From a virus, in IMG/VR virus record IMGVR_UViG_3300043313_000264, positions 1-26,408 of that record: 26,408 nucleotides of DNA. One strand, written 5' to 3'. This document shows positions 6,117 through 14,708 of this stretch, piece after piece. The position numbers were made by a program, and so were the translations under genes. The notes beneath the pieces were generated by a model, which ran no database searches, was not told the DNA's origin, and saw only the letters and a list, made by a program, of their open reading frames with translations. Position 1 is the stretch's first letter. Every line of letters starts with the position of its first letter.

Positions 6117-7201
6117 TGACTGACGTAGCGAGACAGGATCGGTGGCGACCTCCACCGTCATGGCTGGTGCCTGGGTCAGATGAGCCGATCCCGCAGCCGG
6201 TCATCGAGTTCCACGCCAAGGCGCTAGACGAGCGAGCCATGCTCGCGGAGACGGCTCCGCATCTGGCAGCGCTGCTGGCGCTGCCGCAGATCCTGGACAC
6301 CCCTTGGGTGCTAGACCCGGCAAAGGTTAAGTCTCTCGGCTTCGGTGGCGTCAATCGGTACATGTGCGCCGACTGGAACACCGGCCCTGGAACTTCACTA
6401 CCACAGAAACGCCCCACGTATGACGAGGTTCAGCGGCAACTCGACGCTGGGTTGGATTTTTGGTGGAACTATGAGGATGGCGCTGACGATTTTAACGATG
6501 GTTATGCTGCTTGGTTCACAAAAGGTCAGCGTGCTGCTGACTTCGGCGCGAATGTCCTAAAGCTGCCACAAGGTATGGGATGCTATGCATCCTGCGACAT
6601 GGACGTTGGGCTTCAGCCGACGCATACCCAGCTGGAGTCGCAGCGCGGCTTCCGCGATGGCTACAAGCTTGGTCCGGCTGGAGTGTACGGTCCAACGGTA
6701 ATGATTAATGCCGCCGCCGATGCTACTACATCCAAATTTGGCTGGATTACACTTGCCAAGTTTTGGAATCACGGCGTGCTCGCCGACCCCGGCAAGGGTC
6801 ACCTCGATCAAGTAGGCTCGGCTTTTAGCGGCTCAGCCGATACAAATAATCAGTTAATCGCACCATCTGGTTCTTATCTACACGCCCTTGGAGGCGATGA
6901 CGTGAGCAAGCAAGATGTGATCGACGGGCTGCACGAGGTGTTCAACATCAAGGACAAGATGCTGGTCGTGCCGGGCCAGCTGAGCAACGACGGCGTGTGG
7001 CGGGCGCTCGTTACGGCGAGTCAGGGTCAGTACAACTCTACTAACCATATCCTCGCCGCACTCTCCGCACTACCCTCTGCAGGGGACGTTGCGGACGCGG
7101 TTATTGCCGCGCAAGGTTCCGCTGGCCCGGCAGGGCTCACCCGTCAGGACCTAATCGACGTGCTGAATAGCACCGGACTTTCTGTTAAGGTGACTGCGTA
7201 A
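6116..7201 (+). CDS. Endolysin-like glycoside hydrolase (DUF1906/Rv2525c-like)
   Basis: 361 residues; SD GGAGGAG lies about 10 bases before the ATG. Residues about 65-260 show the pattern of the Rv2525c-type glycoside hydrolase-like barrel (DUF1906): GFGGVNRYMC (75-84), PTYDEVQRQLDAGLDFWWNYE (100-120) with the acidic end of that strand, YASCDMDVG (157-165) with two Asp, GVYGPTVM (189-196), then WITLAKFWNHG and a region ending near HLDQVG. In this family the barrel is thought to act on peptidoglycan or related glycans. About 100 further residues form a helical C-terminal part that may bind the wall. A small membrane protein follows with overlapping TAATG, the order of a lysis cassette. A virion-bound wall hydrolase is the alternative. 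Confidence 0.65.
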   Translation: MTDVARQDRWRPPPSWLVPGSDEPIPQPVIEFHAKALDERAMLAETAPHLAALLALPQILDTPWVLDPAKVKSLGFGGVNRYMCADWNTGPGTSLPQKRPTYDEVQRQLDAGLDFWWNYEDGADDFNDGYAAWFTKGQRAADFGANVLKLPQGMGCYASCDMDVGLQPTHTQLESQRGFRDGYKLGPAGVYGPTVMINAAADATTSKFGWITLAKFWNHGVLADPGKGHLDQVGSAFSGSADTNNQLIAPSGSYLHALGGDDVSKQDVIDGLHEVFNIKDKMLVVPGQLSNDGVWRALVTASQGQYNSTNHILAALSALPSAGDVADAVIAAQGSAGPAGLTRQDLIDVLNSTGLSVKVTA

Positions 7202-7317
7202 TGGACTGGACTGCACTCATTGCCGCGATCACCGCCCTGGTGGTCGCAGTCGGTGGAGTGATTGGCGTAGTCAAGCACGTCAACGCTCCGGACCCGCACC
7301 CAAAAGCGGAAGCCTAG
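7201..7317 (+). CDS. Micro membrane protein, holin candidate (38 aa)
   Basis: ATG overlaps the endolysin stop (TAATG at 7199-7203), TAG at 7315-7317. MDWTALIAAITALVVAVGG is the start of one membrane-spanning helix (about residues 5-24), followed by a short polar tail rich in His, Pro and Lys. One short helix with a charged tail next to an endolysin is typical for small phage holins or spanin-like accessory proteins. The topology and position support a lysis role; there is no sequence family I can name. Confidence 0.6.
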   Translation: MDWTALIAAITALVVAVGGVIGVVKHVNAPDPHPKAEA

Positions 7318-7343
7318 GCAAGTAACAAAAGAGAGGTAAGTAA

Positions 7344-7565
7344 ATGGGAAACGTTCAAGGCAAAGCGGCTGGCAATCAGAACTCTCAGAAAATGCATGAG
7401 GGTACCTCCGCCGCGAGTCCAGTGTCTCGCTCTCCGAAGGAAGCTGCGGTAAGTAATCAGTGGAGTGCTGACTATTTGTCGCACGCTCCGGAGGACGCCA
7501 AGGCTGCGGCCGAGTCCAACCAGTTTAGTCCGGGCTCTAAAGTGAATCAGGATAACTTCGACTAA
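7344..7565 (+). CDS. Small hydrophilic protein (73 aa)
   Basis: SD AGAGAGG lies 7 bases before the ATG. Ser-, Asn-, Gln- and Ala-rich, no membrane segment, little predicted structure; begins MGNVQGKAAGNQNSQKMHEG and contains two NQ[WF]S motifs (NQWSAD, NQFSPG), which may be a small internal repeat. No family recognised. It starts a run of three small genes leading to the large internal protein, and its stop touches the next start (TAATG). Confidence 0.7.
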   Translation: MGNVQGKAAGNQNSQKMHEGTSAASPVSRSPKEAAVSNQWSADYLSHAPEDAKAAAESNQFSPGSKVNQDNFD

Positions 7566-7804
7566 TGGCTGACAAAAACTTCCTCACCCCGCGTCCTGCA
7601 GGCAGTACCCCGGAGGTTACGGATGAGATTTCCGAGCCTTGGGATGTCGCTACCGGCCACGCAAACACCCAAGAGGACATGGGTTCTCCTGTCGGGCTAG
7701 GCGTGACGCCGACCCGACACGACACTCACGTAGCCAATCACTCGGTAGCTACGTATTCGTCCTACGTTGACGAAGACGTTCGGAATCCCGAAGGCGCTAG
7801 TTAA
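7565..7804 (+). CDS. Small hydrophilic acidic protein (79 aa)
   Basis: Starts within the previous stop (TAATG at 7563-7567). Begins MADKNFLTPRPAGSTPEV; acidic, rich in Thr, Pro, Asp and His, no membrane segment and no recognised domain. Its setting among virion genes suggests a minor structural or assembly protein. Confidence 0.65.
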   Translation: MADKNFLTPRPAGSTPEVTDEISEPWDVATGHANTQEDMGSPVGLGVTPTRHDTHVANHSVATYSSYVDEDVRNPEGAS

Positions 7805-7813
7805 GGATTAACA

Positions 7814-8281
7814 ATGGCAAGTGGTGGCTACCGGGCTCCCGGCAAGCCCAACGTTGTCAGCGGTCCCGGCAAGTTTTCTAAGCGCACAGATGGGGGCGCA
7901 GCGCAGGTTTTGAGCGCTGCTCCTGATCAGCCTTACGGGGCCGTCAAGCAACAGTTGGACTCACAGCGTATTGCACCTATGGGTGCGGCTACCCCTTTGC
8001 CTCCTGTACCGCAGGCTGGCGCTCCAGGAGCCCAGCAGGCCCCTCAGATGCCCCAGTACAATGGCCCTGGCATCGGCGACCCGTCACAACGCCCCGACGA
8101 ACCTGTGACCGCTGGGGCTGACGCCGGACCAGGGCCGGGCTCTGAGGTTCTGCAAGGTCCCCAGATGAATCCGTCTACCGGAACCGGGGCCATGACCGAT
8201 CTGCTTACCCGCATGTCTGCTAGCGACACCAGCGGCGTGCTGGGTCAGCTTCTTCTAGCGGCTCAGGCGCACGGCGTATGA
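7814..8281 (+). CDS. Pro/Gly/Gln-rich minor structural protein (155 aa)
   Basis: Begins MASGGYRAPGKPN and continues with SGPGKFSKRTDGG. I recall this opening from small structural proteins of actinobacterial phages placed before their largest virion protein, which is one reason to suspect an actinobacterial host. The middle (about 50-130) is low complexity (Pro, Gly, Gln, Ala); the last 25 residues (TDLLTRMSASDTSGVLGQLL) form an amphipathic helix. Its TGA overlaps the ATG of the 1840-residue gene, so the two are translationally coupled and their products may interact. Function unknown. Confidence 0.7.
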   Translation: MASGGYRAPGKPNVVSGPGKFSKRTDGGAAQVLSAAPDQPYGAVKQQLDSQRIAPMGAATPLPPVPQAGAPGAQQAPQMPQYNGPGIGDPSQRPDEPVTAGADAGPGPGSEVLQGPQMNPSTGTGAMTDLLTRMSASDTSGVLGQLLLAAQAHGV

Positions 8282-11200
8282 CGTATTCGACTACGCCGCA
8301 AGGCGGCCCCGACCTTAACAAGATTCCGCTAAAAGCGGAACAGCAAGCATTGTCCGAGATGCATTCCATGTTGTTCGGAACCAAAATGCTGCAGAGTAAT
8401 CCTGGCGTCGTGTGGGCTCTGCAGCAGCAGAAAGCTCACCCGGCTGATTCGCAAGCCATCGACCAATTCATGCAAGCCTTGGATGCGGAGAAGCAAGTCC
8501 GGCTAGCCGGGGCCGGTGGTCAGAAGATCCAGCTGGACGACAATCAGACCGGGATGCTGGATCAGATGGGCGTCAATTATAAGGACGTTCAACTAACTCA
8601 GCAGGATGCCGTTACCGCGACTCAGAATAATGTCACACAACAGACCCAGGGTACGCAGAAAGCTAAGGTTAACGCTGACGGTTCCATAGCCACGGATAAA
8701 GACGGTAATGTCGTTCTCGAACCAGTGGAAGCGAGCTTACTTCCGTCGCATTCCGGTAGTCTATTTGGCCACATCATCCACGACTTGAATAACTGGGTTG
8801 TCAAGGACACTATCGGCGGGGCTTACCGTGATGTGATTAAGCCTGTCCTTTCTGCCGCTGGCAAGGGCTTCAACTATATCACGACTTCCATCTCCCAGCA
8901 GTCCGCAAACGCCGGGATAGCTTCACAGAACTTCGGTCAGCCTGCTATCGTCGGTGCGGTGTCGAATGAGGGTGGCACTGAGCGGGATATGCAGGCCCTC
9001 GGTTACGATCCGAATTCGTTTTGGTCTCGGCAGGCATATCAGGCTTCAGGTAAGGCTCACACCAACACTCAGGGTTTAGAGGATCAATGGGATACCGCGA
9101 ATCCTAGTGGACTGTTTGGCTGGAACGGCCAGCAGGCCGTTAGCAATGCAGTCCGTTTTTTGAACGATCCGGCCGAATATCAGAAAACGATTGAGAACGA
9201 TCCGCACCTTACCCCTCAGCAAGTAGCCGCCCAGTTGAAGCAGCTTAACTCTCCCCAGTTTCAGACCCTGACTCGGCAGGTTGTGGGGAACAGCGCCAAC
9301 CTGGGCACGGACATTGCCAAGAACGTTTTCCGCATTGACCCCGTTAACCATCCGAAGGTTTTCGCCCTATCGGCAGCCGCAGCCAACCTTGCTTCCGCTT
9401 TTCTAATCGACCCTCTAATGCTTGCTGGTGCTGGCTTCAACGTCGCCCGCTTCTCCAGGGTTGGACTTGACACCGCTCTTGACTCGGAACAGGCTGCCGC
9501 CCATCTTGATCCTGCCGCGCAGGCTGTTCGTGCTGAGACTCTTCCCGCGACCACTCCCGCCGAGATTGCCACCAAGGAGCACGCTACTGCCGTTGCTACC
9601 GCTCAGGCGAGGCAGGGCGGTGTTCTTAACAAGGCGTTCCTTTCGCCGCTACAGCGGCGCTATCAGGACTTCATCGACACTAGTCATGAGATGGCCGCTA
9701 AAAGCGCCCAGGGCGATACGGCTGGCGCTGCTGCCCTTCAGGGCAAGATTAGTGCTCAGTTTAAAGAACTATCGCCGCTTATCCCCGACGTTCTCGGGAA
9801 GAATCAGATTGTAGGGTTCAGCGAGCGCGGTCCGATCCTCGGAGAGGGCGAAGGTATCCACACTCTCGGCGATATGGCTAACTATATCGCCTCTAAGGGA
9901 GCATTTGTCCGACTTGTGAGCGGTCGGGCAGCGGTGCAGTCGCGTCTTACTCCCGGTGCCACAAGCGGTCTTGGTTTACGTTGGTTCAAGGGCAATGTAA
10001 GCCAGTGGATGACGGCGCGTTCAGCCGCAAGACAAGAGAACATGTACGACAAGGTCATCTCTGCCGCAGAGGCTGACCCCGAGCGTGCCACTCCTCTGAT
10101 CAACGCTGGTTTCTTTACGCGTGTGCAGCCGGAAGCTAACGATGCTATCGGGTTGAACGATGAGATCATAGCGACCCCGGCTCAGGAACTGTCCACCGAG
10201 GGTGACATGATCACCCAGTACCGCCCGGCGTTGGATTATATTTCCCACGACGCGAATGTCACTGATGGTGGCCAGCTTGCACTTACACCTGCCGGCAAGG
10301 GCGCGGTTGCTTTTGCTCAGCGTGTCGGTGGCAAGCCCCTAGGGGACCTTGAGGTTGGCTTCTCCAGACCCGCTGCTATTGCGGCGCGTGCCCGCCTGAG
10401 GGCGCAGCGTTTGTCAACACTGTTGCCACGTAACACGCTGCTTGACCTTAACGACGTCGGCAACGTGTCGTCGGACAAGGTTTTCAACATCGCCATGTAC
10501 TACATGAACCGTGGCGACGCCAACGCGTTGCGCATGGCGTATAACCTTGGTGATGGCGGTCAGCGTAAAGCGGTTATCAGTGGTCTCATTGACCAGATGG
10601 GTCATTCTGCCGGTCTCGGCAAGTCTGTAACCGGCCAGCATATTCTGGACACGTTGAAGACTTCTCACGAGGCTTACAACACGGCTGGCGACGAGATACT
10701 TCTTAATGGCGAGGCTGTTGCTCAGCACGCTGGACAGACTAATGACAAGTGGCTTCTCCCTGGTTTCCGGGAAATTCAGCAAGTAGCCGCCAGGATAACC
10801 ATAGGCGAGAAAACGTTTGGCCGTGCCTTCACTTCGGACCAAGCTGATAACTTAATGGGTCAGTGGAAAATGGGCGCGCTGTTCAAGCCGAGCACCGTTA
10901 CCCGTAACCAGCTGGAAGGCTGGTTGCGTACCACCCTTGAAGGCAAGCTTGGGCCTTCCCTTCAAGCTAAAGCTTTTGCCACGCAGACGAACCGTGAGCT
11001 ATGGGCGCGGGGCCTCTCCTTGGACACTAAGGCAGAGTATGAGCGTCTGCTAGCTGGCGGGGAGACAGAGAGGGCCGCGAAGCTGGCCAAGGGTCAGTAT
11101 CTTTCCGGGCAGAATCTCGGTCGATCCACTCCGTTACAACGAATGACCGAGTTCGCTCCATTAGCTCTAGCGGGCCGTGCGTATCGTCAGGCAGTCGGTA

Positions 11201-13800
11201 GAACCATGAGCGATGCAATGGTTACCGCTCTAGGCACTCTTCCTAAAGAGGACCTAGAGCAGGCCATGCGTGGCTATAGCCAGCAGATGACCGAGGATGC
11301 TTTAGGTTATCGGAACGCTGCAGGGTGGTCTCAAAAGGTTGTAGCTGATGGGCTCTCGCCCATGCTGACGAAGTATCAGCCTGCCACGCTGCGTGGGTCT
11401 CTTCACGAGGCGAAGGCGAAGGGAATGGCGGTTGCCGAGAAGAAGGCGAAGAAGGCAACCGTTTGGACCCAACAGGATGCTGACAGTACCATCGGTGCTG
11501 ACCGCTTTTCGAACGCGCTTCACTCTCGCGTCGATAAAACTCCAGGTGTTGCGGAAGCAGCTTTCAAGATTCTAGAAGACCCGGAGAATTACAGTATTTC
11601 GCACCTTGTGGAAGCGATGGATGATCCGACTATTCGGTCCAAGATGCAGCTTACCAGCTGGGGTCACGTCTGGTCGCCCAACAATGACATTAACTTTGTC
11701 CGGACCGAAGATCCGGCAGAGATTGCTGTAGGCAAGACACAGTTTGCGACTAAGGTTCTCAACGACTACCGCCATCTGTTTACCCAGCAGGACGGCAATC
11801 TTTCCGCCAAGCTTATCAAGCAGACGCGCGACCTTGGCCGAGCCCCTGACGGTGACTGGATTGCCCAGAATCTTAAGAACGCGGAGCGCCCGCATGGTGT
11901 GCTCGCCCCCGAGGTCACGGCTACATCACCAGACGGTCAAGATGTCCGCTCGGTTGTAGGTACCATTCAAGATCTAGAGGGTGGCGCATATCAGTGGATG
12001 GTTGAGCGTCCTTTGCAGCGCACTACTTCCGCTCCTATCTTTATGGCTAACTACGCCGAGGCTCGGGTGGGTCTTAATTCTGCAGTCGAGAATATGGTTA
12101 GTCAGGGCGTTGGCCGTGAAGCGGCTAATGAGTTGGCTAAAGAAACGGCGATCAAAAACGCTTGGGTGAAGACCGAGACGATGATTGACGACCCTGGCCA
12201 AAAGAGCCAGTTTGACATCGTCGCTCGTAACTTCTTCCCGTTCAGTCGTGCTACTACTGCCATGATTCGCCGCTGGGGCGGCGGTATCTACCGTGACCCT
12301 GCGCAGGCTCGGCAGATGATGCTGGCTTACGAGGGTGCACAGCACGCGGGATTGGTTTATACCAATCAGTACGGCGAGCCCACTTACGTGTACCCAGGCT
12401 CGGGTGCAATGAACGCCATGATGCGAGGCATCTCCGAACTGCCAGGCATGGGGAACTTGGCTAAGTTTCCGATCAGTGCCAGTATGACCGGTGGCGTACT
12501 TATGTCCGTCCCTGGGGCTGACAACCCACTGCGGATTTCCGCTGGTCCGATGATTATGGTTCCGTTGCGAGAACTGTCCAATCTTCTTCCCGGTGACCAA
12601 AAGATTCTTTTTAACGAGGTTGACTCCGCAATTAACGGTCCGATCGGGGTGGGTTCCACCGGCAGCGCTCTTTTACCAGCCATGTTCAAGAAGTTCTACA
12701 CCAACATGAACACCGACGAGCGTAACTCAGCTATGGCCAGTTCCACTGTCGGCGCTATGGCTAATCTTGCCGCAGCGGGGATGGTCCCGCCCAAGGATGC
12801 CGACAACGCAACACTGGAAGCGTGGCGTCGTAACGTGCAGGCGCAGACCAGAAATCAGCTTTTCCTCCGAGCAGTTTTTGGTTTGTTTGCTCCGGCTGCA
12901 CCCTCAACGCCGAGCGAGGGAACCTCGGCCTCGGGTTCAGACTACAGTTTTCAGGTGCGCGGCATCAAGCAGCTTTCGGAAGAATACAAATCGCTGCTGA
13001 ATGATGTCAATGGTAACGTTGCCAGAGCGAGTGCTATCTGGGCTGCACTGCACCCCGAGAAGACTGTGTACGAGATTTCGGGTAGCCGTTCCACCGCGTC
13101 TAAGGTTAGCTTACCGAGCACGGATGCAGCACTGGCGTGGATGATTGACAATAAGGGTTTCATCCAGCATTACGGAAACGTGGCATCCTACTTCCTGCCC
13201 ATGCCGAAAGGTAACGAGCCGTTCAGTGAGCAGGCTTACCGGGCGCAGATCGAGCTAGGCTTGAGAGAGAAGAAGACTCCCGACGACTTCATGCAGGACA
13301 TCTACATCCGCGATGCCGAGTCTACCTTCTACCCGTGGGTTGCAGCTTACAACACCAAGATTCAAGCCGCTAAAGCTGCCGGTGATACCGAGACAGAGAA
13401 TGCGTGGAGTGACGCCAAGTCCAAGTGGGAGGCTCAGTTCAAGCAGCAGAACCCACTATTCGGTAACAAGCTGGATAGCTACGGTGACGCTCGCGCCTTG
13501 GCGCGCGCGCAGCTGCAGAATCTAACCGCCATGGTGGCAGCCAATCAAGTTCCAAACGGTGAAGGTAAGCTGGTTGATAACCTAATCAAGACCTACACCA
13601 ATTATGAGAACTATATCGGCTCTATTCCTGGGCAGACCCAGGACGACCGCGACGCCAAGACGTCAGCCTTGCAGATGTTCAATTCGTGGGCTGAGAAAAA
13701 TATAGCCGGGACGGATCTGGTCGACTTGTACAACGGAGTGTTCCGAGTGCTGAATACTAATATCGAGGACTTAAATAAGCTGCCGGGAGGTACCCAATGA
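8278..13800 (+). CDS. Giant internal virion (ejection) protein, 1840 aa
   Basis: The largest gene of the window. Gln-, Ala- and Asn-rich, mostly helical, without a signal peptide. The first 120 residues are very Gln-rich; a segment around 165-205 (GGAYRDVIKPVLSAAGKG) and a hydrophobic helix around 361-382 (ANLASAFLIDPLMLAGAG) could insert in a membrane. Around residue 1318 NFFPFSRATTAMIRRWGG begins a better conserved-looking C-terminal part of several hundred residues with Gly/Pro/Met-rich turns. Proteins of this size in short-tailed phages (T7 gp16, N4 virion RNA polymerase) travel with the DNA into the cell. I see no lysozyme, polymerase or nuclease motif here, and wall hydrolysis appears to be delegated to the separate genes at 14708 and 16108. 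ATGA overlaps at both ends. Confidence 0.7.
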   Translation: MTYSTTPQGGPDLNKIPLKAEQQALSEMHSMLFGTKMLQSNPGVVWALQQQKAHPADSQAIDQFMQALDAEKQVRLAGAGGQKIQLDDNQTGMLDQMGVNYKDVQLTQQDAVTATQNNVTQQTQGTQKAKVNADGSIATDKDGNVVLEPVEASLLPSHSGSLFGHIIHDLNNWVVKDTIGGAYRDVIKPVLSAAGKGFNYITTSISQQSANAGIASQNFGQPAIVGAVSNEGGTERDMQALGYDPNSFWSRQAYQASGKAHTNTQGLEDQWDTANPSGLFGWNGQQAVSNAVRFLNDPAEYQKTIENDPHLTPQQVAAQLKQLNSPQFQTLTRQVVGNSANLGTDIAKNVFRIDPVNHPKVFALSAAAANLASAFLIDPLMLAGAGFNVARFSRVGLDTALDSEQAAAHLDPAAQAVRAETLPATTPAEIATKEHATAVATAQARQGGVLNKAFLSPLQRRYQDFIDTSHEMAAKSAQGDTAGAAALQGKISAQFKELSPLIPDVLGKNQIVGFSERGPILGEGEGIHTLGDMANYIASKGAFVRLVSGRAAVQSRLTPGATSGLGLRWFKGNVSQWMTARSAARQENMYDKVISAAEADPERATPLINAGFFTRVQPEANDAIGLNDEIIATPAQELSTEGDMITQYRPALDYISHDANVTDGGQLALTPAGKGAVAFAQRVGGKPLGDLEVGFSRPAAIAARARLRAQRLSTLLPRNTLLDLNDVGNVSSDKVFNIAMYYMNRGDANALRMAYNLGDGGQRKAVISGLIDQMGHSAGLGKSVTGQHILDTLKTSHEAYNTAGDEILLNGEAVAQHAGQTNDKWLLPGFREIQQVAARITIGEKTFGRAFTSDQADNLMGQWKMGALFKPSTVTRNQLEGWLRTTLEGKLGPSLQAKAFATQTNRELWARGLSLDTKAEYERLLAGGETERAAKLAKGQYLSGQNLGRSTPLQRMTEFAPLALAGRAYRQAVGRTMSDAMVTALGTLPKEDLEQAMRGYSQQMTEDALGYRNAAGWSQKVVADGLSPMLTKYQPATLRGSLHEAKAKGMAVAEKKAKKATVWTQQDADSTIGADRFSNALHSRVDKTPGVAEAAFKILEDPENYSISHLVEAMDDPTIRSKMQLTSWGHVWSPNNDINFVRTEDPAEIAVGKTQFATKVLNDYRHLFTQQDGNLSAKLIKQTRDLGRAPDGDWIAQNLKNAERPHGVLAPEVTATSPDGQDVRSVVGTIQDLEGGAYQWMVERPLQRTTSAPIFMANYAEARVGLNSAVENMVSQGVGREAANELAKETAIKNAWVKTETMIDDPGQKSQFDIVARNFFPFSRATTAMIRRWGGGIYRDPAQARQMMLAYEGAQHAGLVYTNQYGEPTYVYPGSGAMNAMMRGISELPGMGNLAKFPISASMTGGVLMSVPGADNPLRISAGPMIMVPLRELSNLLPGDQKILFNEVDSAINGPIGVGSTGSALLPAMFKKFYTNMNTDERNSAMASSTVGAMANLAAAGMVPPKDADNATLEAWRRNVQAQTRNQLFLRAVFGLFAPAAPSTPSEGTSASGSDYSFQVRGIKQLSEEYKSLLNDVNGNVARASAIWAALHPEKTVYEISGSRSTASKVSLPSTDAALAWMIDNKGFIQHYGNVASYFLPMPKGNEPFSEQAYRAQIELGLREKKTPDDFMQDIYIRDAESTFYPWVAAYNTKIQAAKAAGDTETENAWSDAKSKWEAQFKQQNPLFGNKLDSYGDARALARAQLQNLTAMVAANQVPNGEGKLVDNLIKTYTNYENYIGSIPGQTQDDRDAKTSALQMFNSWAEKNIAGTDLVDLYNGVFRVLNTNIEDLNKLPGGTQ

Positions 13801-14708
13801 CCGCACCGGCTCCGGGACTACCTCCGAACTTTCCAACGTCTGTACCGACTGGCGGCTCCATAGATATCTGGAACCTTCCGAAGTACATCACGGAATATGA
13901 GAAGAAAACCGCGAAACCTTTCTTCACTGGTACCACAACTCGTAATGTGCAGGCTGGCGGAGCCGCTCCTGGCCTCGACTACTACGGACACAAAGATCCA
14001 GGTAGTCCTGGTATTACTTCTCCGGTTACGACCCTCCAGTACAGTTCCGCTGAAGAGATTATGAAGCAGTTCGCGGCGATGTCCATGAACGATCCAAGCG
14101 GCTTCCTTACCATTCAAGCGTTACTGCATCAGGGTGGATATCTACCCGGAAATCCGCAAGCTGGGTTTACGGCAGAGACGCAAAAAGCTATCACTTCCGC
14201 GATGGCACAGTATATACAGCTAGCCCATGGGGCTTCGGTTCCGATCTCCTTTGAAGAGTTTTTGACTCATCAGGCTACGACCAACATGGCGCAAAACCCC
14301 CCGAAACCGGGGGGTGGTGTAGCACCTCCGACCAAGCCTGTTATCCAATTGACCGACCCACAGACTCTGGCTAACTATGCCCAGAGGGCTGCTCAGGCTG
14401 CGCTCGGGCACAATCTAACAAAAGAAGACCTACAAAAGTTTATAGACTCGTTCCATGAGCAGGAGTCAACCGCTCAGCAAGATGCGTATACCGCCGCGCA
14501 GCAAGCAGCCCAAGGGGGAAATCCTGCGGCCGTTATAGACAAGAACGATCCTCGCGCGTCTGCTATTACTTATGCCACCGCTGGGCACGAAAAGGAGTTC
14601 GGTCAGCACCAGATCCAGGGCTACACCGACGCTTTCCTTAATATGTTCCTAGGCGGTGCTTCGGCCGCGCCTCAGATGAATGTCGACCCCACGGCGGTTT
14701 CGATCTGA
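13797..14708 (+). CDS. Accessory internal virion protein (303 aa)
   Basis: ATG overlaps the stop of the 1840-residue gene; its TGA overlaps the next start (TGATG). The N terminus is Pro-rich. Residues about 75-160 form a helical domain: SSAEEIMKQFAAMSMNDPSG then IQALLHQGGYLPG. A Pro/Gly linker follows at about 168-181 (its DNA forms a strong G/C hairpin, 14296-14315), then a second helical domain with LTDPQTLANYAQRAAQAALG (185-204) and TKEDLQKFIDSFHEQE, ending in a short low-complexity tail. No enzyme motif. Position suggests it binds the giant internal protein or forms part of the ejection channel. Confidence 0.6.
   Translation: MTAPAPGLPPNFPTSVPTGGSIDIWNLPKYITEYEKKTAKPFFTGTTTRNVQAGGAAPGLDYYGHKDPGSPGITSPVTTLQYSSAEEIMKQFAAMSMNDPSGFLTIQALLHQGGYLPGNPQAGFTAETQKAITSAMAQYIQLAHGASVPISFEEFLTHQATTNMAQNPPKPGGGVAPPTKPVIQLTDPQTLANYAQRAAQAALGHNLTKEDLQKFIDSFHEQESTAQQDAYTAAQQAAQGGNPAAVIDKNDPRASAITYATAGHEKEFGQHQIQGYTDAFLNMFLGGASAAPQMNVDPTAVSI
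14296..14315 (+). repeat. G/C-only hairpin inside coding sequence
   Basis: ACCCCCC at 14296-14302 pairs with GGGGGGT at 14309-14315 around a 6-base loop, over the codons of the Pro-Lys-Pro-Gly-Gly linker of the 303-residue protein. Stable enough to slow ribosomes between the two domains, or simply a by-product of Pro and Gly codons. Confidence 0.5.

Noticed and set aside
11974-12600. Leftward frame of 208 codons within the 1840-residue gene
   Set aside because: Antisense to a long coding gene, no SD, His/Ser/Arg-rich shadow composition.
14296-14315. Programmed frameshift at the C-run
   Set aside because: The zero frame continues into a second well-formed domain and a coupled stop; no overlapping alternative frame product is seen.
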